Shown here in pieces: positions 10,689-21,458 of a DNA stretch of 64,000 nucleotides. Position 1 is the first letter of the stretch, and each line of letters begins with the position of its first letter. The position numbers were made by a program, and so were the translations under genes. Under the pieces are notes generated by a model, which saw nothing but the letters and a program-made list of their open reading frames with translations, did no database searches and was not told where the DNA came from. The DNA comes from Exophiala sp. HKRS030 (taxonomy: Eukaryota > Ascomycota > Eurotiomycetes > Chaetothyriales > Herpotrichiellaceae), in contig JAHWDD010000010.1 of the NCBI GenBank assembly GCA_023897205.1, positions 310,001 to 374,000 on the forward strand, in the 5' to 3' direction.

Positions 10689-13382
10689 ATGCCATCATGT
10701 TCGGGAAATACGACTGACTGTCTATTGAGCGAGATTGTGGATCAAGGCGGCGGCTTTAATTGGGACCCTCTCAACTTCGCTTTTACCGCAATCCTCAGCA
10801 TCCTCGCATTGTTCGTCGCTACTCTTGCGTTGCTACAAGGGGTTCTCGCTGCTGGACCCGGGAGACTGAAAGCAAGCCAGAGTGTCATTGGGTTCATCTA
10901 CGGACAAACAGCCCGGACGCGCTTCGACTGGACCGAATGGAGGTTTCGAACCACAGTCCAGGTTCCTATCATTGATCTACCTCAGATCATCTCTGCCTCT
11001 CGAAAATGGGATACTGAGTCCCGAGTCGAAAGGAATGCATCCGTACTCGGAAGAGGTCCGAGACTTCTGTATTGGATATTTACGTGCTCTTTGTTAAGGC
11101 ATCAATCCGCGACGAATGTGGGTGAAGGTCAACACCGCAACACGACACGAAAGCCCCGCAAACGCCATCCTTTGCATCTGTTTAGATCCAAAGAAGACTC
11201 TAGCGATGTCGAGGCGTCTTTCTTGGAAGACAAGCCAAATGCCGGAGATGTGTCTGCGAGCTGGACCATGCTATTGCGGCATGTTGGTCTCGAAACCGTC
11301 AAACTACGAACCAGACTCTGTAAGACCGACCACCTTCCCGCAGATATCTCAGCGGCACCTGCATTTGCAACTATTGAAGCTCTCATGGTACTTGCGGTTC
11401 TTGCCGGCTGCACTTCGTGCTATGTCAGGCAAGATCTTCCACTGGCCAAAGGCCCCCAAGTACAAATAGTCTTGAGACAGCACCCCAGCTTAGGACTCGT
11501 GGGAACTTATCAAAGCTACAAAGAGCGACCTGAGTCAGACTATCTCTCGTTGGAGCAAACGCGTTGGGCTTGTCTCGAGGCACTTGGCCACATTCGTTTC
11601 TTGCAGCAACCATTTCTGGAGATAAGATGCCTTCCGAAAAGTCAGATCGATGTGAGGACCAATCTGACTGCCTTGCTAAAGACCCTGGAACATCAGGATC
11701 AATGCGGTCATGAGATATGTACGGGCCATGTCAAATCTCTAGGCGCATCATCACAATTTCTAATGCGCCATGACAGCTACTTACAATCTATATTGTTGGT
11801 GTTACTCTTTGCTGACAGACCTCGAGCTACCACATTATTTCCGCTCCGGCTATTCCAGTACTATGAACATGTTCACTTATTGATCAAAGGTAGTCCGAGC
11901 TGGAGTGAGGAGCCTTTGAATGTTATCGAGGCGCTGAAGCTCTTGCCTGGTGATGGAAAGGGTCTGCTGTTGTTCAAATGTCGTCCATCTCGGCGCGATG
12001 TTGCCGTTGATCCTCGACATTCTAAGGTTGAGGACCATCACTTCAAACCAAATTACTTAAACATAGGTATGCAACAGCTCATCGATGACCATTTTGCTGG
12101 CACCACTCAGCAAACTTGGTTCGGCCCCATTGTCTCCCCAGGACAAAGTGCGCCTTTGAGAGCATTCCCATTCAGCCCTGCACAGCCAGTGCCAGAGACT
12201 CAGAACCCCCAGCTGTTTTCGGCCACAGATGGTGATCTATTGGTATCTGCAGACGCACTAGAGTTGTGTTTTCAGTGGAGAAGCGGTGCACAATATCTCA
12301 ACGACCTGACTCTTTCTGAGAAAGTAGAAGCTCGAAAATGGATTGCCTGGCAACTAGCCACCGTCGACTCTTGGTTAAGAGAGCATGGAGGCCAAGATTC
12401 TTTGTGTGCGGCGATGAATCTACTGGCCAAATTATACATTACAGCAAGAGATACGTTTAAAGTACGGGACGGCCGCTCTCATCACCTGCTTGCTATTCTG
12501 GACAGTGAAGAGGCATTAGAACCAACATCTGCCGAAGCTCGAGGCCACGATCTTGGTGGCGATTTTGCGAGACGAGACGATACACAGGCGGATCTTTACC
12601 AACCGGGCGAAGAACGGAGGCTCAGTGCCGATGAAGGATTGAATGCCGATGTTTCTGATCACGCTCTGCTTGAATGGTATCCGGAAACGACCAAAGAGGG
12701 CTCGGAGGAGGAATTTCAGGAAACCATGCGCATGTCTTCGAGTAATGAGGACGACTCTTTGAGTCATTGTTTGCGAGAACCTCGCGAAGACGAGGGATAT
12801 GTCATGTCACGTTTCGCAAAGCACTTGAGACGTTGTCGTCGATGTCCGGATCTTCATGATATGCACCTTCAAAATGGTTCAGGACTCTGCGATAGAGGTT
12901 TGGTGTACGCACGTGAAGTTGCACGATACGTGTACCCGCGCAGTGGACGACCCTTTTCAGTCATTGATAAGAGAAATGAAGAAGATGTTGAGCTTATTCT
13001 TGAAGAAGCTGTGTCCGATGCAATTCTGTCACTATTGTTTGCATTTGAACATGGTCTTTGGTTGGAACTATTTCAACAAGACGAAGAGGATGAGCAATCG
13101 CCACCTCGGCCTCCTGAGGCAGGTTTCCCATACCCATCCCGGAGGGCATCACAGGTACGAGGCCGAAAGACTTCGACTCCTCCTGTTGACGATGCAGGAG
13201 CGAGACGTTCACAATCTCGTGAACGGATGAGACCAATGTGGCGACCTAAGAGTCGACTCGAGGCGATGGAGACACTTCTTCTGTTCCGCGCTATGCTATA
13301 CGCTGCTCTAGCCAGCACTGCAATGGACAGCAGCGATATACTGGAGATGAAGGACCGGGATGAGATTGTACAGGTTTTGTAG
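10689..13382 (+). CDS. large membrane-anchored hypothetical protein
   Basis: Uninterrupted 897-codon reading frame from ATG 10689 to TAG 13380-13382. A strongly hydrophobic segment at about residues 29-55 (FAFTAILSILALFVATLALLQGVLAAG), followed by the basic PGRLKAS, predicts one N-terminal membrane anchor with a large soluble part. The GG-NWDPLNFAFT...GVLAAGPGRLKAS signature recurs, to my recollection, in uncharacterised fungal proteins. The rest has no motif I can name; residues about 660-720 are acidic, and HLRRCRRCPDLHD resembles a small Cys cluster. Codon use is not strongly biased, unlike the housekeeping genes to the right. An in-frame ATG five bases upstream does not exist (10684 is out of frame), supporting the start chosen. 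Confidence 0.8.
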   Translation: MPSCSGNTTDCLLSEIVDQGGGFNWDPLNFAFTAILSILALFVATLALLQGVLAAGPGRLKASQSVIGFIYGQTARTRFDWTEWRFRTTVQVPIIDLPQIISASRKWDTESRVERNASVLGRGPRLLYWIFTCSLLRHQSATNVGEGQHRNTTRKPRKRHPLHLFRSKEDSSDVEASFLEDKPNAGDVSASWTMLLRHVGLETVKLRTRLCKTDHLPADISAAPAFATIEALMVLAVLAGCTSCYVRQDLPLAKGPQVQIVLRQHPSLGLVGTYQSYKERPESDYLSLEQTRWACLEALGHIRFLQQPFLEIRCLPKSQIDVRTNLTALLKTLEHQDQCGHEICTGHVKSLGASSQFLMRHDSYLQSILLVLLFADRPRATTLFPLRLFQYYEHVHLLIKGSPSWSEEPLNVIEALKLLPGDGKGLLLFKCRPSRRDVAVDPRHSKVEDHHFKPNYLNIGMQQLIDDHFAGTTQQTWFGPIVSPGQSAPLRAFPFSPAQPVPETQNPQLFSATDGDLLVSADALELCFQWRSGAQYLNDLTLSEKVEARKWIAWQLATVDSWLREHGGQDSLCAAMNLLAKLYITARDTFKVRDGRSHHLLAILDSEEALEPTSAEARGHDLGGDFARRDDTQADLYQPGEERRLSADEGLNADVSDHALLEWYPETTKEGSEEEFQETMRMSSSNEDDSLSHCLREPREDEGYVMSRFAKHLRRCRRCPDLHDMHLQNGSGLCDRGLVYAREVARYVYPRSGRPFSVIDKRNEEDVELILEEAVSDAILSLLFAFEHGLWLELFQQDEEDEQSPPRPPEAGFPYPSRRASQVRGRKTSTPPVDDAGARRSQSRERMRPMWRPKSRLEAMETLLLFRAMLYAALASTAMDSSDILEMKDRDEIVQVL

Positions 13383-13719
13383 AGTATGGCATGCAACTGA
13401 AAGCGAAAAAGAACCTACCTAAGGTAGCGGGAAGAACAGCACATAGCAATGATGGTATGGCGTTGGTATTAATGCTCTGCCGTATAGTAATGGACCACCG
13501 TAGACTTGGCGTTTGACCGTGAGCTCACAATTTGTGGAGTTGTCGATGTGTCCAAAAGAATGAAGTGGTTGTAGCTTTCAGGGGACCAACGCTTCCTACT
13601 TTCTCTCTTCCTTCTCTCCCTCTTCTTCGTCTTCTCAAACGCCACTTCGACCGCTCTCTACCACTCGGAGAGCCGATCAATACCTCAACTGCCCGTCCTG
13701 CGCAACACCCGCAGTCACC
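13383..13719. promoter_or_regulatory. SEC61 5' region with pyrimidine tract
   Basis: Spacer and leader of SEC61. A nearly pure CT tract at 13592-13636 lies about 85-130 bases before the ATG, a common core-promoter feature of highly expressed filamentous-fungal genes. Confidence 0.6.
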
Positions 13720-15309
13720 ATGAGCGGCCGTACGTGCTACCAACCTCTCCGCACGCGTGAAATGCTAACAGGAGCAATCAGTTCGATTTCTTGACCTGAT
13801 CAAACCCTTTACGCCCCTCCTCCCGGAGGTGGCAGCACCCGAGTCCAAAATTCCCTTCAACCAGAAGTTGATGTGGACAGGAGTAAGAGTCGCGACCAGA
13901 CGCGCAGGAAGAACAACACGACTGACAAAGAGGACAGTGTACACTTTTGATCTTCTTGGTCATGAGTCAAATGCCTCTCTACGGCATTGTCTCCTCTGAC
14001 ACGTCCGATCCTCTTTACTGGCTGCGTATGATGTTGGCTAGTAATCGAGGAACGCTGATGGAGTTGGGTACCACACCCATCATCTCATCCGGCATGGTCT
14101 TCCAGGTATGTGAACACGCGACCGTCTGCGGGAGAATTCTTACCAACAACGCGTTAGCTCCTTGCCGGTACTCACCTCATCGATGTCAACCTCGATCTCA
14201 AGTCCGACCGAGAACTCTACCAGACTGCGCAAAAGCTGTTCGCCATCATCCTCTCCTTTGGCCAAGCCTGCGTCTTTGTCCTCACCGGCCTCTACGGCCA
14301 GCCAAGTGACCTTGGTGCTGGTATTTGCCTCCTCTTGATCGTTCAGCTGGTCATTGCTGGTTTGGTTGTCATCCTTCTCGATGAGTTGTTGCAAAAGGGC
14401 TATGGTCTTGGATCTGGAATCTCGTTGTTCATTGCAACAAACATCTGCGAGTCGATCATCTGGAAGGCATTCTCCCCCACCACGATCGACACCGGACGCG
14501 GAAAGGAATTTGAAGGCGCGGTCATTGCTCTCTTCCATCTGCTCGTCACCTGGCCAGACAAGACCCGCGCTCTGCGTGAGGCCTTTTACCGACAACACCT
14601 ACCTAACGTCATGAACCTATTGGCCACTTTGACCGTCTTCGCGGCGGTCATCTACCTCCAAGGCTTCCGTGTCGAGATCCCCGTCAAGTCCTCCCGCCAA
14701 CGTGGCATGCGCGGCTCGTACCCTGTCCGTCTCTTCTACACCTCCAACATGCCCATCATGCTGCAATCGGCTCTCGCATCCAACATCTTCATGATCAGCC
14801 AAATGCTCTACACTCGCTTCTCGGACAACTTGTTGGTCAAGCTCATCGGTACCTGGGAACCAAGAGAAGGATCCTCTCAGCTCTACGCTTCCGGTGGTGT
14901 CGCCTACTACATGTCTCCCCCTTTGAGCTTCCGTGACGCTCTCCTCGACCCGATCCACACCGTCATCTACGTCACCTTTATCATCGTCACCTGTGCGGTC
15001 TTCTCCAAGACCTGGATCGAGGTTTCCGGTTCGGCTCCCCGCGACGTCGCCAAGACTCTCAAGGAACAAGGTCTCGTCATGGCTGGACATCGTGAGCAGA
15101 GCATGTACAAGGAGCTCAAGCGTGTCATCCCCACTGCCGCCGCTTTCGGTGGTGCTTGTATCGGTGCTCTCTCTGTTGCAAGTGACATGCTTGGTGCTTT
15201 GGGCAGTGGTACTGGTATTCTTCTGGCCGTCACCATCATCTACGGATACTTTGAACTCGCAGCGAAAGAAGGTGATTTCGGTCAGAATCTCAAGGGGCTT
15301 ATCGCCTAG
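13720..15309 (+). CDS. SEC61: Sec61 protein translocon alpha subunit
   Basis: Pore-forming subunit of the endoplasmic reticulum translocon, through which secretory and membrane proteins pass co- or post-translationally. Four exons, 13720-13729, 13782-13882, 13938-14105 and 14158-15309, encode 476 residues, close to yeast Sec61 (480). The first exon codes only MSG plus one base. The sequence shows the conserved N terminus ([17 protein letters not shown]), the plug/TM2 region ([30 protein letters not shown]), the TM4-5 stretch ([17 protein letters not shown]), the cytosolic loop ([31 protein letters not shown]) and the C-terminal helices ([21 protein letters not shown]). Identification is secure. 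The gene is convergent with ARG7. Confidence 0.98.
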
Positions 15310-15914
15310 ATTTAGGCCGGAATCTTGTGCTCTTTAAGTAGTTTGGAAGTTGTCTCAGCATATATTAAAGCAATACCTTGGGGGGTTGTGGTGATTCTTT
15401 TGGCAAGGTGCGTTTGTCCAACAATGTATCATGATGACAAACAACCAAGGTGATAAAAAAAGTAGTTGCCTTTTATTTATGCATAGCAAGGGATCCAGTT
15501 GGGAAAAGCTCAGGAAGGTCGATAGCATAAAGATAAAAACAAGGCCATGTACAGTAAGATGTAAGACTTTGACTACGATTTCTGTACCGATTTGACGAGA
15601 AAATCTAAAAGGTATTCCAAGTCCAGTTTCAGGAGCTTTGTGTTTGCAAAGGGCTTCTATCCACTCTGACGAGCTTTCCCTTTGCATACAGGCTATATAG
15701 TACGTGTTAGGCGACTTGGGTACTCTGTGTGTATTGTTTGTACTGTGTTGAAATAGCATATACTATTCGATCCGCGTCAGTTCCAAGTGTGCCTTGTTTT
15801 TGCTATTCTTTTCTCTTCTTTTCTTCTTTCTTTTTTGAGAAAAGAAACAAATGTCCTCAAATCCCGGCCCCTTTTGTGCGTGACGCGGGATGAGCGCCTA
15901 GGTGTTTAAAAACC
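15310..15914. other. convergent 3' spacer, SEC61/ARG7
   Basis: About 600 bases between two convergent stop codons, presumably both 3' untranslated regions and poly(A) sites. It contains T-rich runs near 15800-15850. No gene is supported. Confidence 0.6.
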
Positions 15915-17330
15915 TCAAGTCCTATAATCACCGTTGATGGTGACGTACTCGTGGCTGAAATCACAGAACCAGTACTTGGCCTCTTGGTCGCCGGTGCCCA
16001 GGTCGACGACGATCTCCAGGTCCTCGTCCTCGAGCAGCCGGGCGGCGCGGTCCTCGTCGACGGCCTCGGGCTCGCCGTTGACGAGGAGGTCGAGGACACC
16101 TTCGTCCTTGGACTTTGAGGTTTCCGCAGGGACGAAACTGACGTTGGTCTTGCCAGGGACGACGGCGTCGGGCGAGATGCCGGGGGTGTAGCCGATGGCG
16201 CAGAGGATGCGACCCCAGTTGGCGTCCTTGCCGTACAGGGCCGTCTTGACGAGCGGCGAGCGGGCGATGGTGCTCGCGATGGCCTTGGCGTCGGCGTGCG
16301 ACGGCGCCCGGCGGACGGTGACCTGGACGAATTTGGTCGCGCCCTCGCCGTCGCGCACGACGAGCTGGCTGAGCCGTTGGGCGAACGACGTCAGGACGGA
16401 CGCCATGGCCGCGTAGTCTTGGTCGGACGGGTCGTCGGAGACGGCCGGGGCGTCCGGCGAAGGGGAGGCCGCTCCGTTGGCGAGGAGTGCCACCGTGTCG
16501 TTGGTGCTCGTGTCGCCGTCGATGGAGATGAAGTTGAAGGACTTGTTGACCGCGTCGGTGAGGAGGGACTGTGCGGCGCCCGGGGAGATGGGCGCGTCGG
16601 TACACAAAATCCCCAAGAGGGTCGCCATGTTGGGGTGGATCATGCCTGCTCCCTTGGTCATGCCGGCCAGCGTGTACTGTGTCCCCCGGTGCGAGGCCGA
16701 GGGGAGCGTGAATGTCGTGCTGAGGAGTTTGGGGAACGTGTCGGTCGTGCAGATGGCCTTCGCCGTGGTGAGCCAGGCGTTGTGGTCGTTGTCGAGGTTT
16801 TGGTAGGCCGTGGGGATCCCGGCGAGGATTTTCTTGATCGGTAGGCGTTGGCCTATCACTCCCGTCGACATGACCAGACTGGTCGATCCGAGATTGTCGT
16901 CCTCTGGCTGGGACGATTGTTGGAACTGTGCGGTGGCCGTGTCGGACATGGCTTGGGCGTCCTCCATACCACCTTTGCCCGTGACGGCGTTTGCACATCC
17001 CGAGTTTATGATGATGCTGCGAAGGTTGGCGCCGCCTCGAGATTGAAGAACCGCTTTGCTGATCTGCACGGGCGCCGCTTGGAATTTGTTTGTGGTGAAG
17101 ACGGCGGCGGCCGAGGCTGGAGTGTCGGATGTTATAAAGGCAAGATCTGGTTTGGACGTGTTGGAAGCCTTCACACCCACATGTGTGCCGCTCACACGGA
17201 AGCCTTTGGGATACGTGCCCGAGGTCGGAACATACTTGAGCTTGTTGGCAGGAATAGAGGAGTCGACCGGGGCGGAATAATTGCGAATGAACGTCCTCAC
17301 CATGGACCTGGCAGGGGAATGAGATGCCAT
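15915..17330 (-). CDS. ARG7: mitochondrial ornithine acetyltransferase (ArgJ family)
   Basis: Glutamate N-acetyltransferase of the arginine pathway: transfers acetyl from N-acetylornithine to glutamate, recycling the acetyl group in the mitochondrial matrix; bifunctional family members also use acetyl-CoA. Single exon of 471 residues, normal for fungal ArgJ. The N terminus ([20 protein letters not shown]) is an Arg/Ser-rich mitochondrial presequence. The family's self-cleavage site is present as [15 protein letters not shown] with Ala236-Thr237, so Thr237 becomes the nucleophile of the beta chain. Other conserved blocks are [32 protein letters not shown] and [20 protein letters not shown]. 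Third codon positions are strongly G/C. Two TGAGTCA sites lie 312 and 418 bases upstream of the ATG, as expected for general amino-acid control. Confidence 0.96.
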   Translation of the reverse strand: MASHSPARSMVRTFIRNYSAPVDSSIPANKLKYVPTSGTYPKGFRVSGTHVGVKASNTSKPDLAFITSDTPASAAAVFTTNKFQAAPVQISKAVLQSRGGANLRSIIINSGCANAVTGKGGMEDAQAMSDTATAQFQQSSQPEDDNLGSTSLVMSTGVIGQRLPIKKILAGIPTAYQNLDNDHNAWLTTAKAICTTDTFPKLLSTTFTLPSASHRGTQYTLAGMTKGAGMIHPNMATLLGILCTDAPISPGAAQSLLTDAVNKSFNFISIDGDTSTNDTVALLANGAASPSPDAPAVSDDPSDQDYAAMASVLTSFAQRLSQLVVRDGEGATKFVQVTVRRAPSHADAKAIASTIARSPLVKTALYGKDANWGRILCAIGYTPGISPDAVVPGKTNVSFVPAETSKSKDEGVLDLLVNGEPEAVDEDRAARLLEDEDLEIVVDLGTGDQEAKYWFCDFSHEYVTINGDYRT

Positions 17331-17641
17331 GATGGAGATGCGCCGAGGGGAATGAGAGCTGCGAGTGTTTCCGACTTGTTCGACTTGCTCGACTTGCTTC
17401 GCTATATCGTCGAGCTTCTTACCGAGCTTGTCGTCGGTGGAAATGATAGTACTTTCAAAACTTCAACCGGTCAGAGTGGCCTCTGGAAAATCGCAGTCCT
17501 TCAGACTGACAGTGTCCTTGTGTATATAATCACACTCTTTTCCACAATTTCGATCAGATCCCTTGTCCGCTTGTCCAGGGAGCTTCAACAAGTAGTGCCG
17601 ATAACTCAGAGAAAGAGATGAGCTAGCGAGTCGTTGAGTGT

Positions 17642-17648
17642 TGAGTCA
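17642..17648 (-). promoter_or_regulatory. Gcn4/CpcA-type site TGAGTCA
   Basis: Exact 7-base bZIP site 312 bases before the ARG7 start codon. Gcn4 and CpcA/CPC1 bind this word in amino-acid biosynthesis promoters (established). Its use here is inferred from the target gene. Confidence 0.65.
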
Positions 17649-17747
17649 TTAGCAAACAAGAACCACCTTCAGAAATTCTCTTGCCGAGATGTGAGAAGTT
17701 CTTTTTTTGTTTATCTCTCATTCATGCAGTGAAGAACGAAAATAGTC

Positions 17748-17754
17748 TGAGTCA
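17748..17754 (-). promoter_or_regulatory. second Gcn4/CpcA-type site TGAGTCA
   Basis: A second exact copy, 106 bases from the first and 418 bases from the ARG7 ATG. It is 287 bases from the ORC2 ATG, so an effect on either gene is possible. Confidence 0.6.
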
Positions 17755-18040
17755 CCGCATAGTGTGTTCGGTTGATGACTCGACTGTCTCTCGCATCGGC
17801 GTCGCTCGATTTTATTTATTAGTGCTGGTCATTTGAAATGCGACGCCAATCAACTTGGCCGATTTGCGGAGAAGGAACTTCATATGACAGCCTCGTCGCC
17901 TCGTCGCGTTTCCATGTAACCAAAGGGATATCGTAGCCCCGGCCTGGTGTTTGCACTGAAATCAACATGCAAAATGAGCATGTAGTCCTCAAAGTTACTC
18001 CCGAATGAACCTCTGAAGTTTTCATGTCCATGTATCCATC

Positions 18041-19777
18041 ATGGCAAAACGAAAACATGCAGAACCATCTCCCTCTCCTGAAGTGGCCGAAACGCCTTCG
18101 AAGCGCCGAAGAAAGACCACCGAAGCAAGTTTAACAAACGGCGTACACCGTGATGAAGATGCCGCACCATCGCCCAAGAAACAAGAGACCCCATCTCGAA
18201 GAAAGAGGAAATCTGCAGCGGATCTAATACAAGAGGAGGAAGATCTCGAAAATGGCAGCCCGACACCCAAAACCAACGGTCGCACATTGTTCTCGACGCC
18301 ACGACGGAACAAAGCTGGCGCTACGACCCCTTCAAAGTCCAAAGCAGATCGTTCGGCCCGTCGCAAGAGCGCTCAAGCTATTGCCCTGGCCCAGGACGAA
18401 GACGAAGATCAGGATGACTGGGACGGTCAGGCCGCGCTGGCAAGGGAGATTCTAGAAGACGATGACCACGAACGTCTTGTCGCAGCAGATCAACCAGACG
18501 GAGAAGGAGAAGGACAAGAAGCCACAACACCTACACAGACACCATCTCGAGGTCGTGGTCGTCCGAAGGGCGCAAAGAACAAACGCTCACCCACACCCGA
18601 AGGCAACATACCTCCTGAAGAACGGTATTTCTTTCAGAATCGTGCCGGTCCGCCTCAGATCTCCAGCAACAAATTCACGTCCGTCAAACTGCTCACGCAC
18701 GAAGACTACTTTGAGAACATCCAGACCTTCAAAGACCCCCACGAAAGCCACATATCACATCTGATGAGGCTGCACACCCGATCGTTCGCACAGTGGCAGT
18801 TTGAGCTTTCCCAAGGCTACGGTCTATGTCTGTACGGATACGGCAGCAAGCGCGGACTGGTCAACAAGTTCGCAGAACACATGTACACCCAACTGTCCCT
18901 CAAGGGCGGGACGAAACCGAAAATCGTGATCGTCAACGGATACACACCCAAACTCAACATCCGCCACATCCTGAACACGGTCGGGAGTGCAATCACGGGT
19001 GAGGACTCGACGCTCCGACTCGTGGGTCAACCGCACGAAATGCTCGACACACTCTTCACCCACCTCGGCGAACCCGTGGTGGTCATGATCAACTCGATCG
19101 ACGCCGCGCCCCTGCGTCGAAGCGGCGTGCAATCCGTTCTCGCCCGCCTCGCCGGACACGAAATGATATCCTTCCTCGCGACTGCGGACAGCCCGAGCTT
19201 TGCAACAATGTGGAATTCCAGTCTCCTCGATCAGTTCCGGTTCGTGTACCACGACTGTACGACTTTCGCTGGCTACGATGCCGAGATTAATGTGGTCGAT
19301 GACGTCCATGAACTTCTCGGTCGGAAGAGGACGCGCATCGGGGGTAAAGAAGGTGTCGGGTTCGTTCTCAAATCCCTCCCTGAGAACGCACGCAATCTAT
19401 ACAAGTTGCTGCTTTCGGAAATTCTGGTCATATTGGCTGAAGGTGGTGGTGTCGGCGGCAGCTACGGCGACGATGAAGACGACGCTGGGCCGGGATCAAA
19501 ACGTGGACGAGGAGGAGGAGGAGGAGGAGGACCAAACAGAGCAGGAGTTGAGGGGGCCGGCAGCGCAGACGAGGTCGGCGTCGAGTATAGGGTATTGTAC
19601 CAAAAGGCCAGCACGGACTTTATATGTTCGAGTAGCATGAACTTTCAATTCTTGTTGAAAGAGTTTCACGATCATCAGTTGATAACGAGCCGGAGGGACG
19701 CGACGGGTACGGAGATGTTGGGTGTCCCGTTGGGGAGAGACGAGATGGAAGCCGTCTTGGAGGATCTCTCTGGATGA
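18041..19777 (+). CDS. ORC2: origin recognition complex subunit 2
   Basis: Subunit of the six-protein complex that marks replication origins and loads the MCM helicase in the nucleus. Single exon of 578 residues. The first 200 residues are disordered, rich in Lys/Ser/Pro/Glu and TPSK/TPSR sites that look like CDK targets, with an AT-hook-like RGRGRPKGAKNK at about residues 168-180. The ORC2 core follows: KLLTHEDYFENIQTFKDPH, FELSQGYGLCLYGYGSKRGLVNKFAE (degenerate P-loop region), VIVNGYTP and the AAA-like HEMISFLATADSP...LLDQFRFVYHDCTTF. The winged-helix end (YKLLLSEILVILAE) is interrupted by a Gly-rich insertion near 19495-19530 encoded by GGA repeats. It is divergent from ARG7. Confidence 0.96.
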   Translation: MAKRKHAEPSPSPEVAETPSKRRRKTTEASLTNGVHRDEDAAPSPKKQETPSRRKRKSAADLIQEEEDLENGSPTPKTNGRTLFSTPRRNKAGATTPSKSKADRSARRKSAQAIALAQDEDEDQDDWDGQAALAREILEDDDHERLVAADQPDGEGEGQEATTPTQTPSRGRGRPKGAKNKRSPTPEGNIPPEERYFFQNRAGPPQISSNKFTSVKLLTHEDYFENIQTFKDPHESHISHLMRLHTRSFAQWQFELSQGYGLCLYGYGSKRGLVNKFAEHMYTQLSLKGGTKPKIVIVNGYTPKLNIRHILNTVGSAITGEDSTLRLVGQPHEMLDTLFTHLGEPVVVMINSIDAAPLRRSGVQSVLARLAGHEMISFLATADSPSFATMWNSSLLDQFRFVYHDCTTFAGYDAEINVVDDVHELLGRKRTRIGGKEGVGFVLKSLPENARNLYKLLLSEILVILAEGGGVGGSYGDDEDDAGPGSKRGRGGGGGGGPNRAGVEGAGSADEVGVEYRVLYQKASTDFICSSSMNFQFLLKEFHDHQLITSRRDATGTEMLGVPLGRDEMEAVLEDLSG

Positions 19778-20359
19778 TACTACGAAACGCTCCCGATATA
19801 GATATATGTATACACGCTGGTACTCCTTAGATAGTGCGAAAATACAGATAGGTGGTGTCACGAAAAATCCACCTTACGTGGAAAAGCAAGTAAGTAATTA
19901 GGCTGAAAACACCTGCATACCAGATAGTCACAAAGCCAAGCTGATATCGTTCACACGTATACTGGCAACTTCGGAGATGGGGTGTGTCACCAAAATGGAA
20001 CTTCAAGTGTAATAGGTCGTCTGTACATAACTTTTTGATTTCCTGGAAAGTGTGTGGGTGTTTTGACAAAGAGTGCGAGACCTGGAACAAACTCATACCT
20101 CGCAGCAGAGTATCCAGGCGCAAGCACGAATAACCCATTCCTTGCTGGCTTGAGCGTTCAACCTTTTCAACCAGATTCGCTGATGCTGTTTCTTTCTTTC
20201 CCATATCCAAGTACGCCAATTCTTTTGTCGTTGTGCCGTTGTTGGTCAGAGGGTGACACTCTCCCCTACCATATCGCTCTTTCCACATCATGACTCGGGG
20301 TGAAGACTGAACATGTAAGAGGAAGCACGGAGTCCAAGATTTCCTCTTGGTTGATGTTT
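19778..20359. other. convergent 3' spacer, ORC2/PLP synthase
   Basis: A 582-base spacer between convergent genes. Nothing coding is recognised; a long minus-strand ORF through here is a frame shadow of the PLP synthase gene running on past its end. Confidence 0.6.
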
Positions 20360-21334
20360 CTACCACCCTCTCCCGGCCAACTTTTCGTCGGCCTTCATGG
20401 TCCCACAGTTGATGCCGACCATGGCCTCGCCCAACCCGGAACTGCACTCGGCCAGGACTTTGGCGTCGCGGAAGTGCGTCGTGGCCTGGACGATGGCCTT
20501 TGCCCTCTTGGCGGCGTTTCCGCTCTTGAAGATGCCGCTGCCGACGAAGACACCGTCGCACCCCAGCTGCATCATCAGCGCGGCGTCGGCGGGGGTGGCG
20601 ATGCCGCCGGCGGCGAAGTTCACCACGGGCAGCCTGCCCAGCTGGGCCACCTGCTTCAGCAGGACGGGGTCGACCTCGATCTCCCTCGCCATGGCGCGCA
20701 GCGCCCCCTCGCCCTCGGCCAGCGCGGCCTGCGCCCTCGCGATCTCCTTGTTCACCGTGCGCATGTGCTTGACGGCCTCGACGACGTCGCCCGTGCCGGC
20801 CTCGCCCTTGGTCCGGATCATGGCCGCGCCCTCGGCGATGCGCCTCAGGGCCTCGCCCAGGTTGCGGCACCCGCACACAAAGGGGACCTTGAACCCGCCC
20901 TTCTCGACGTGGTACGTGTCGTCGGCGGGCGTGAGCACCTCGGACTCGTCGACGTAGTCCACGCCCAGGGCCTCGAGGATCTGGCACTCGACGAAGTGCC
21001 CGATCCGGGCCTTGGCCATGACCGGGATCGTCACCGCCGCCTGGATCTCCTTGATCAGCTGCGGGTCCGACATGCGAGCCACGCCGCCGTCCTTGCGGAT
21101 GTCTGCGGGCACGCGCTCCAGGGCCATGACGGCGCACGCTCCCGCCTCTTCAGCTATGCGGGCCTGTTCGGCATTCACGACGTCCATGATCACGCCTCCC
21201 TTGAGCATCTGCGCCAGGCCGGCCTTGACGGTGAAGGAAGAAGTGGTGGCGGAGGCGGAGGCGGAGGAGGAAGACGCCGTGGCGAAGGCGGACGCAGAGG
21301 TGGTAGGTACCGACATGGTGCTGTTGTCACCCAT
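20360..21334 (-). CDS. pyroA: pyridoxal 5'-phosphate synthase, Pdx1/Snz subunit
   Basis: Lyase subunit of DXP-independent vitamin B6 synthesis: builds PLP from ribose 5-phosphate, glyceraldehyde 3-phosphate and ammonia supplied by Pdx2/Sno glutaminase; forms dodecamers in the cytosol. Single exon of 324 residues from ATG 21334; the in-frame ATG at 21316 is an alternative. After a Ser/Ala-rich N terminus of about 28 residues the Snz core is complete: [59 protein letters not shown] (first Schiff-base lysine region), [27 protein letters not shown] (second catalytic lysine), and [32 protein letters not shown] (phosphate site). Strong G/C-ending codons suggest high expression. One TGAGTCA lies 118 bases upstream with a TATATA at 21420-21425. 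Confidence 0.97.
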   Translation of the reverse strand: MGDNSTMSVPTTSASAFATASSSSASASATTSSFTVKAGLAQMLKGGVIMDVVNAEQARIAEEAGACAVMALERVPADIRKDGGVARMSDPQLIKEIQAAVTIPVMAKARIGHFVECQILEALGVDYVDESEVLTPADDTYHVEKGGFKVPFVCGCRNLGEALRRIAEGAAMIRTKGEAGTGDVVEAVKHMRTVNKEIARAQAALAEGEGALRAMAREIEVDPVLLKQVAQLGRLPVVNFAAGGIATPADAALMMQLGCDGVFVGSGIFKSGNAAKRAKAIVQATTHFRDAKVLAECSSGLGEAMVGINCGTMKADEKLAGRGW

Positions 21335-21451
21335 TTTTTTTTCAGGCGGGAAAAAAAAGGGTAAAGGAGGGAGTGATGATCTAGAAAATGATTCGCAGAG
21401 TTGTGAGCGCAGAAAAAGATATATACAAAGTACGCGAGTATCGGAGTCTTT

Positions 21452-21458
21452 TGAGTCA
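21452..21458 (-). promoter_or_regulatory. Gcn4/CpcA-type site TGAGTCA
   Basis: Exact bZIP word 118 bases before the PLP synthase start. Yeast SNZ1 is a known Gcn4 target, so the placement is biologically sensible (inference for this species). Confidence 0.6.

Larger units (their letters stand above)
17331..18040. promoter_or_regulatory. divergent promoter ARG7 / ORC2
   Basis: A 710-base region shared by two divergent genes. Contains two TGAGTCA elements (listed separately) and a degenerate TGACTCG at 17775-17781. Confidence 0.6.
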
